Shown here: positions 14,401-18,142 of the stretch, piece by piece
How positions within the stretch are numbered: position 1 is the first letter of the stretch
How the letters are laid out: each line of letters begins with the position of its first letter
Notes under the pieces: generated by a model
What the model was told of the DNA's origin: nothing
The model's input: the letters and a program-made list of their open reading frames with translations, nothing else
Database searches by the model: none
Made by a program: the position numbers and the translations under genes
Source: JAAYCI01 sp031551695
GTDB lineage: Bacteria > Bacillota > Clostridia > Oscillospirales > Ruminococcaceae
DNA: 18,142 bases
Reading direction: 5' to 3'
Assembly (NCBI GenBank): GCA_031551695.1
Contig: JAVBNG010000073.1
Location: forward strand, 1 to 18,142

Positions 14401-15013
14401 AGACGTGAATGTGAGCGCCATTGAGGAGTACAAAGAGGTGAGCGGGCGCTACAATTTCCTGAAAGCCCAAGTGGGCGACGTGGAAGGGAGCAAGGCGGAA
14501 CTGGAAAAAATGATCGCAGAGCTGTGCGCCGAGATGACGGCGCTGTTCTCGGCCAGTTTTGCGGAAATAAACAACCATTTCAAGCGCATTTTCGCCGAGC
14601 TGTTCGGCGGCGGCAGCGCGGAGCTTTCCCTTTCGGAGCCGGACAATTTGCTGGAGAGCGGCATCGACATCAAGGTGGCGCCGCCGGGCAAAATCATCAA
14701 CAACCTCAGCGCCCTTTCCGGCGGCGAGCAGGCGCTGGTGGCCATTTGCATCTACTTTGCCATTTTGGCGGTGAACCCGTCGCCCTTCTGCGTTTTGGAC
14801 GAAATTGAGGCGGCGCTGGACGACGTGAACGTGGTGCGCTACGCCCAATACCTGCGCCGCATTTCGAACCAGACGCAGTTCATCCTCATCACCCACCGCC
14901 GGGGCACTATGGAAGAGGCGGATGTGCTGTACGGCGTGACCATGCAGGAAAAAGGCGTGTCGCAAATGCTGCGGCTGAACGTGGCCGAGGTGGACGCGGA
15001 GCTGGTGCGGTAG
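11453..15013 (+). CDS. smc: Chromosome segregation ATPase SMC
   Basis: SMC is the ATPase core of the bacterial condensin (with ScpA and ScpB) that extrudes DNA loops and separates replicated origins. The product is 1186 aa, the same length as B. subtilis Smc. Order of parts: N-terminal head with Walker A GPNGSGKS (31-38) and the GQGRIAEIVASK/ASGIARYR region; first coiled-coil arm with heptad-like Glu/Lys/Arg/Leu; hinge at about 525-665 (GVIGPVSTILSV, AVEMALGGNLQNIVV, and the glycine-rich GGSFTGGS); returning coiled coil; C-terminal head with the ABC signature ALSGGEQ (1087-1093), Walker B FCVLDEIEAALDD (1112-1124) with catalytic-type E1117, and the H-loop ILITHRRGTME. GGAGG lies 4 nt before ATG 11453. 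The rnc-smc-ftsY neighbourhood is typical of Firmicutes. Confidence 0.98.
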   Translation: MFLKALEMQGFKSFPDKTKISVDPGITAVVGPNGSGKSNISDAIRWVLGETSAKQLRGGGKMENVIFGGTSSRKAMGYSSVRLVLDNTDRGLDIDADEVSIGRKYYRSGESEYSINGHGVRLKDIYEMLLDTGIGRDGYSIIGQGRIAEIVASKSNERREIFEEASGIARYRYRKNAAERDLAAAEENLIRLRDILGELETRVGPLERESARAEKFLQVRDEHRTMEVTLWVDTVHSAMEELRNQKRNIEAAEADYRQKDADLRKIDEGTEETRMEMERLSMEVDKANEEIRALREELSHHDRDVAVLKEKMDGNNANIAAYRADIDQSGDSDSELGAEIKAHEGEIEKVEAELAAVREKAKGLEREIAELQQKSLASGEKRGQLQAALADMKERSTQLQVQQASAASTLASASARLDEERRSMEKADGDLAELTAEKADTDAYIKKLDEEMTKLGNIKGGLELKIEQRGKAYTAAEEDERETRREVETSGHRVTMLKELDQSMDGFYESVKRVMRAAKEGKLRGVIGPVSTILSVRAGYEIAVEMALGGNLQNIVVENETAAKEAIAFLKNTKGGRATFLPLDTVRPQQFDARSLPPDSLQAKSLVSYDGRYENIVSSLLERIVVVETLNDASRAAKALNYKNRVVTRDGQIINAGGSFTGGSVSRSVGLFSRKKEIEELEAGMAKLQAKQQAAAAETAKLKAEVDALNAELTATASEAVTANGDKIRAVTELERIVKATEAGERLRAQLAAECNELAEKIAAAEAERKLAVNETGKLAAEIERVTAELGAIAGADDGFLAQNNEMTAALGEVRMQALSLEAAIEQRRQEIRHLMARTGENTARREALAANIERLILQNAEHEHAILAMADKAGGAKDIISGIEASIKEKVDARFEKERSIQTQTQQSRAILDEREGVGREIERLAEKQRALEEAHGQTIDRLYSEHQLTLNEAEKLCVEFESLSALKRRVGELQAQMRSFRDVNVSAIEEYKEVSGRYNFLKAQVGDVEGSKAELEKMIAELCAEMTALFSASFAEINNHFKRIFAELFGGGSAELSLSEPDNLLESGIDIKVAPPGKIINNLSALSGGEQALVAICIYFAILAVNPSPFCVLDEIEAALDDVNVVRYAQYLRRISNQTQFILITHRRGTMEEADVLYGVTMQEKGVSQMLRLNVAEVDAELVR

Positions 15014-15019
15014 GGTCCG

Positions 15020-15045
15020 GCCACAGGCACACCGGCCTGGCTTTT
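15020..15045 (+). terminator. Intrinsic terminator-like hairpin between smc and ftsY
   Basis: GCCA (15020-15023) and GGC (15026-15028), with a two-base CA bulge, pair with GCCTGGC (15035-15041) around ACACCG and are followed by TTTTATATT. It lies 6 nt after the smc stop. The bulge and the mixed T tract suggest partial termination, which would lower ftsY relative to smc rather than separate them fully. Confidence 0.5.
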
Positions 15046-15075
15046 ATATTACCCATAGAAAGGGATTCCTAACAA

Positions 15076-16035
15076 ATGGGATTATTCAGTAAAAAGGACA
15101 AAAAAGACAAAACAGGCAAAAGCCTGAAAAAAACGCGCCGGGTATTCGGCGGCATTGGGCGGCTGTTTTCCAGCAGCGAAATTACAGAGGAATTGTATGA
15201 GGAGCTGGAGGAACAGCTGATTTTGGCCGACGTCGGCGCGGACGTGGCCATGGAGCTGGTGGACGAGCTTTCCCAAAAGGTGAAAAAGGAACACGTGAAG
15301 ACCGGCGAGGGCGCGCTGGAGCTTTTGAAACAGCTGATTACGGAAAAGCTGACGGCGGACGACGAGATGGACCTTTCCGGCAAGCCCACGGTGCTGCTGG
15401 TCATCGGGGTGAACGGCGTGGGCAAAACCACGTCCATTGCCAAGTTGGCGAACCTGTACAAAAACGAGGAAAAAAAGGTGATGCTGGCCGCGGGCGACAC
15501 CTTCCGCGCCGCCGCTGCCGAGCAGCTGGAGGTTTGGGCAAAGCGGGCCGACGTGCCCATGGTGCGCCATTCCGACGGGGCCGACCCCGCTGCTGTGATT
15601 TTTGACGCGGTACAAAGCGCCACAGCAAAGGAGTGCGACGTGGTGATTTGCGACACGGCGGGCCGCCTGCACACAAAGAAAAACCTGATGGAGGAGCTGG
15701 CCAAAATTACCCGCGTGGTGAAAAAGGCCAACGCGGACGCCCCGGTGGAGACCCTGCTGGTGCTGGACGGCGTGACCGGGCAAAACGCCATCAACCAGGC
15801 GAAGGAGTTTATTGACGCGGCCAGCGCCACGGGCATCATCCTTACAAAGCTGGACGGCACCGCCAAAGGTGGCAGCGTCATCAGCATCAAAGAGAAACTG
15901 GGCTTGCCCGTGCGCTACGTGGGCGTGGGCGAAGGCATCGACGATTTGGAGGAGTTTGACCCGGCGGCCTTCACCGAGGGGCTTTTTTCGGGCGGCGAGG
16001 AGGACGGCGATGAAGATCGTAGCGGCGACGAATAA
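15076..16035 (+). CDS. ftsY: Signal recognition particle receptor FtsY
   Basis: SRP GTPase that docks Ffh-bound ribosomes at the membrane translocon. The product is 319 aa, a compact form close to B. subtilis FtsY, with only a short lysine-rich N-terminus (MGLFSKKDKKDKTGKSLKK) in place of the long acidic A domain of E. coli. The NG domain carries GVNGVGKTTS (111-120), DTFRAAAAEQ (141-150), CDTAGR (192-197) and TKLDGTAKGG (257-266). AAAGGG at 15059-15064 is 11 nt before ATG 15076. After the usual ending FTEGLF, an acidic GGEEDGDEDRSGDE tail is encoded in the stretch that holds the rdgB Shine-Dalgarno and start. ylxM and ffh, which often follow, are absent. Confidence 0.97.
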   Translation: MGLFSKKDKKDKTGKSLKKTRRVFGGIGRLFSSSEITEELYEELEEQLILADVGADVAMELVDELSQKVKKEHVKTGEGALELLKQLITEKLTADDEMDLSGKPTVLLVIGVNGVGKTTSIAKLANLYKNEEKKVMLAAGDTFRAAAAEQLEVWAKRADVPMVRHSDGADPAAVIFDAVQSATAKECDVVICDTAGRLHTKKNLMEELAKITRVVKKANADAPVETLLVLDGVTGQNAINQAKEFIDAASATGIILTKLDGTAKGGSVISIKEKLGLPVRYVGVGEGIDDLEEFDPAAFTEGLFSGGEEDGDEDRSGDE

Positions 16036-16627
16036 CGCCGGCAAGCTGGACGAGATCCGCCGCATCCTCAGCCCCATGGGCCACGAGGTGGTGAGCGCGC
16101 GGGAAGTGGGCGTGCTGGACGAGGCCGTGGAAGACGGCGATACTTTCTCCGCAAACGCGCTGAAAAAGGCCGTGCACGTGTGCGGCGCGTGCAAGCTGCC
16201 CACCCTGGCGGACGATTCCGGCCTTGAGGTGGACGCTTTGGGCGGCGCGCCCGGCGTGCACTCGGCGCGGTATGCGGGCGAAGGCCACGACGACAAGGCC
16301 AATTTGGCCAAGCTGTTGCAAGTGATGGAAAGCGTGCCCTATGCGCGGCGGGGCGCGAAGTTTGTCAGCGTCATCGCCTTTGTGATGCCGGACGGCAGCG
16401 CCTTTGAAACCCGCGGTGAAACGGAGGGCGTCATCGGCTTTGTGCCCGTGGGCGGGAACGGCTTTGGTTACGACCCGGTGTTCGAGGTGGACGGCGTGAG
16501 CTTTGCCAGCATGACGGACGAGCAAAAGGACGCCCTGAGCCACCGGGGCAAGGCATTGCGCGCCTTTGCGGCGCAGCTGGACGGATTTTTGGAAACGGGC
16601 AGGGTGGACGAAAAGCCTGCCTTATAG
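16010..16627 (+). CDS. rdgB: dITP/XTP pyrophosphatase (RdgB/Ham1 family)
   Basis: Hydrolyses non-canonical purine triphosphates (ITP, dITP, XTP) to the monophosphate and pyrophosphate, keeping deaminated bases out of DNA and RNA. The product is 205 aa, the standard length. It has ATNNAGKLDEIRRIL at 6-20, TLADDSGLEVDALGGAPGVHSARYAG beginning at residue 65 with catalytic-type D69, GNGFGYDPVF at 149-158 and LSHRGKALR at 176-184. ATG 16010 is chosen because GGAGG (15999-16003) is 6 nt upstream and the family begins here. It overlaps ftsY by 26 nt in another frame, so the two are likely translated in succession. yhbY follows after 17 nt. Confidence 0.96.
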   Translation: MKIVAATNNAGKLDEIRRILSPMGHEVVSAREVGVLDEAVEDGDTFSANALKKAVHVCGACKLPTLADDSGLEVDALGGAPGVHSARYAGEGHDDKANLAKLLQVMESVPYARRGAKFVSVIAFVMPDGSAFETRGETEGVIGFVPVGGNGFGYDPVFEVDGVSFASMTDEQKDALSHRGKALRAFAAQLDGFLETGRVDEKPAL

Positions 16628-16644
16628 CGAGGAGATACCATAAC

Positions 16645-16944
16645 ATGTTGACAAGCAAACAACGGGCGGCCCTGCGCAAGGAGGCCGGCCAGATGGACCC
16701 GGTGTTCCAGGTGGGCAAGGGCGGCATTGACGAAAACCTGACCGACGCCACGAAAAATTGCCTTGCCGCGCGGGAACTGATCAAGCTGCGGGCGCTGGAG
16801 ACCAGCCCCCTTTCCGCACGGGAAGCGGCGGACGAGCTGGCCGGGGCCACCGGCGCCGACGTGGTGCAGGTGATTGGCCGGGTGTTCGTGCTGTTTTTGA
16901 AAAAGCCGAAAGAATCGAATTACGCGGAGATTTTGCGCAAATGA
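16645..16944 (+). CDS. yhbY: YhbY/YqeI CRM-domain RNA-binding protein
   Basis: Small ribosome-associated RNA-binding protein of the CRM family, thought to act in large-subunit assembly. The product is 99 aa, almost entirely one CRM domain: MLTSKQRAALRKEA at the N-terminus, PVFQVGKGGIDENL with the GxxG loop GKGG, ELIKLRAL, and the final strand GRVFVLFLKKPKE. GAGGAG at 16629-16634 is 10 nt before ATG 16645. The stop overlaps the nadD start as ATGA. In B. subtilis the homologue yqeI also directly precedes nadD. Confidence 0.94.
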   Translation: MLTSKQRAALRKEAGQMDPVFQVGKGGIDENLTDATKNCLAARELIKLRALETSPLSAREAADELAGATGADVVQVIGRVFVLFLKKPKESNYAEILRK

Positions 16945-17531
16945 GGCTGCTGCTGTTTGGCGGCACCTTCGACCCGCCGCACATCGGCCACATGGGGCTG
17001 CTGCAAAACGCCATCCGCACGGCAAGGCCGGACGCCGTTACCGTGATGCCGGACTACCAGCCTCCGCACAAGGAAAACCACTGCGCGCCGCCTAAGGCGC
17101 GCCTTGCCATGTGCGCCTGTTTTGCGCCGCTGTTCCTCGGCCTGCGGGTGAGCGGCATGGAAATAGCGCGCGGCGGCAAAAGCTATACCATCGACACGCT
17201 GGAGGCGCTGCGGCGCGAGGACCCCGGCGCGCGGCTGTACCTTGCCATTGGCGGCGACATGCTGTGCAGTTTTCAAAAATGGAAGCGGTACCGCGATATT
17301 TTGCGCATTGCCACGCTGGTGGCGCAAAACCGCGGCGAGGCGGCGGATGAAATAAGAGCGGCGGCAGCGGCGTTAGAGCAAGAGGGCGGCTGCGTGCTGA
17401 TTGCAGAGGGCGACGTGCCCCGCGTGTCCAGCACGGAAATTCGCGCGGGCATCAAAGCGGGGCGCGACATGTCCGCCCTCATTCCGCCGCCGGCGGATGA
17501 AATCGTGCGGAAGAGCGGGCTGTACCGGTAA
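16941..17531 (+). CDS. nadD: Nicotinate-nucleotide adenylyltransferase
   Basis: Transfers AMP from ATP to nicotinate mononucleotide to give deamido-NAD, an essential step of NAD synthesis. The product is 196 aa, as usual for the family. It has the nucleotidyltransferase motif FGGTFDPPHIGH at 6-17 with the two histidines, the substrate-loop PPHK at 41-44, the central GGDML at 104-108 (many homologues have G-x-D-x-x here), FQKWKRY near 111-117, and the SSTEIR motif at 163-168. ATG 16941 overlaps the yhbY stop by 4 nt; the frame is open further upstream, but the family N-terminus begins here. Translational coupling to yhbY is likely. Confidence 0.96.
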   Translation: MRLLLFGGTFDPPHIGHMGLLQNAIRTARPDAVTVMPDYQPPHKENHCAPPKARLAMCACFAPLFLGLRVSGMEIARGGKSYTIDTLEALRREDPGARLYLAIGGDMLCSFQKWKRYRDILRIATLVAQNRGEAADEIRAAAAALEQEGGCVLIAEGDVPRVSSTEIRAGIKAGRDMSALIPPPADEIVRKSGLYR

Positions 17532-17584
17532 AGAGGTTGGACACCCCGCCCCGCGTCTTAAGTGCAACATAAAGGAGACCACCC

Positions 17585-18142
17585 ATGACATCATCCGAGG
17601 CGAAAACCCTCGCCAAGCGCATGCTTTCCGCAAAGCGCTACCACCATGTGAAAAACGTGGCAAAAGAGGCTGAAACGCTGGCAAAGCGCTTTGGCGCAAG
17701 CACGGAAAAGGCCGCGTTGGCCGCCTGGCTGCACGACATCGTGAAGGAGATGGGCCGGGACGAAATCTTGCAGATACTGGGTGAAGATGCTATAATACAA
17801 CAATCTACGCAGGAAAGGCCGTACGCCGTGTGGCACGCGCCGGCGGCGGCTGTTTACGCCAAAAATCATCTGTTGGTGGGTGACGGGGACGTGCTTTCGG
17901 CCATCGAGTGCCATACCACGGGCAGGGCCGGCATGACAAAGCTGGACAAGGTGCTGTATCTGGCCGATTATATCAGCGACGAGCGGAGCTTCAGCGGCGT
18001 GGAGGACGTTCGGGCGTTGGCCCGGCAGAGCCTTGACGCCGCTGTTTTGGCGGCCATGAGGCAAAACACGGTATATCTGCGCGAAACCGGTAAGCCTGTG
18101 GACGCCTCCACGCTGGAAGCGATTGCCAGCATGGACCAAAAT
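17585..18142 (+). CDS. yqeK: YqeK-type HD-domain Ap4A hydrolase (partial, cut by window end)
   Basis: HD-superfamily phosphohydrolase; YqeK members hydrolyse diadenosine tetraphosphate symmetrically to ADP. 186 codons are visible with no stop, close to the full family length of about 190. Metal-ligand motifs are in order: RYHHVKNV (H20/H21), AAWLHDIVKEM (H50, D51), WHAPAAA (H84), IECHTTGRAGMTKLDK (H110) and LYLADYISDERSF (D128). AAGGAG at 17572-17577 is 7 nt before ATG 17585, after a 53-nt gap from nadD. In Bacillus nadD and yqeK are adjacent and rsfS follows, which I would expect just outside the window. An unusual AT-rich stretch with two consecutive ATA codons contains a promoter-like sequence. 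Confidence 0.93.
   Translation, partial: MTSSEAKTLAKRMLSAKRYHHVKNVAKEAETLAKRFGASTEKAALAAWLHDIVKEMGRDEILQILGEDAIIQQSTQERPYAVWHAPAAAVYAKNHLLVGDGDVLSAIECHTTGRAGMTKLDKVLYLADYISDERSFSGVEDVRALARQSLDAAVLAAMRQNTVYLRETGKPVDASTLEAIASMDQN
17768..17796 (+). promoter_or_regulatory. Intragenic promoter-like sequence in yqeK (extended -10)
   Basis: TATAAT at 17791-17796 is a perfect -10 box, preceded by TGC, giving the extended TGn form. A partial -35, TTGCAG (17768-17773), lies exactly 17 nt upstream. The codons used here (ATA ATA CAA CAA TCT) are unlike the GC-ending codons of the surrounding gene. A transcript starting near 17803 would serve genes beyond the window, perhaps rsfS. Confidence 0.35.

Noticed and set aside
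12794..14965. 723-codon minus-strand open frame inside smc
   Set aside because: It mirrors the coiled-coil codon pattern of smc; the product is His/Arg/Leu-rich low complexity. Length alone is not evidence at this GC content.
1..18142. Defence island, prophage, CRISPR or biosynthetic cluster
   Set aside because: All genes are recognisable housekeeping families; no integrase, transposase, nuclease-effector pair, spaced direct-repeat array or biosynthetic enzyme set is present.

Overview
The window is a GC-rich stretch of bacterial chromosome with 14 recognisable protein genes, all on the + strand and densely packed. Gene families and local order point to a Gram-positive Clostridia-type Firmicute: dprA-topA-trmFO and plsX-rnc-smc-ftsY are in Bacillus/Clostridium order, yhbY-nadD-yqeK is as in the Bacillus yqe cluster, and there is a YerB-type DUF3048 lipoprotein. 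A high-GC Ruminococcaceae/Oscillospiraceae-like genome is my inference; there is no rRNA gene here to place it. I saw no tRNA, rRNA, CRISPR array, transposase or prophage gene.

Layout. (1) 1-1623: ribosomal proteins L35 and L20 (rpmI, rplT), probably preceded by the very end of infC, then a SpoU/TrmH-family 2'-O-ribose RNA methyltransferase. (2) 1817-8179: DprA with an exceptionally long low-complexity linker, topoisomerase I, and TrmFO, which is coupled to topA by a 4-nt overlap. (3) 8401-16035: plsX, overlapping rnc, then a DUF3048 lipoprotein, smc and ftsY. (4) 16010-18142: rdgB (overlapping ftsY), yhbY, nadD (ATGA overlap) and yqeK, which runs off the window. These are housekeeping functions: translation, DNA topology and chromosome organisation, RNA modification and processing, phospholipid synthesis, SRP-dependent membrane targeting, nucleotide-pool cleaning and NAD synthesis.

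The coding content is ordinary. The less ordinary material is in the gaps. The trmFO-plsX gap (8180-8400) holds about 160 nt that can close on itself through a 12-bp long-range stem and contains a 16-bp AT-rich hairpin. The rpmI leader has a 14-bp hairpin. The gaps before dprA, topA and smc share short dispersed repeats and a common leader layout (short hairpin, GATAYTGACYGG, GC hairpin, Shine-Dalgarno) in which stem sequences differ but pairing is kept. A perfect extended -10 box lies inside yqeK. I found no clear new multi-gene system; the best candidates for something undescribed are the trmFO-plsX structured element, the leader/repeat family and the DprA linker.
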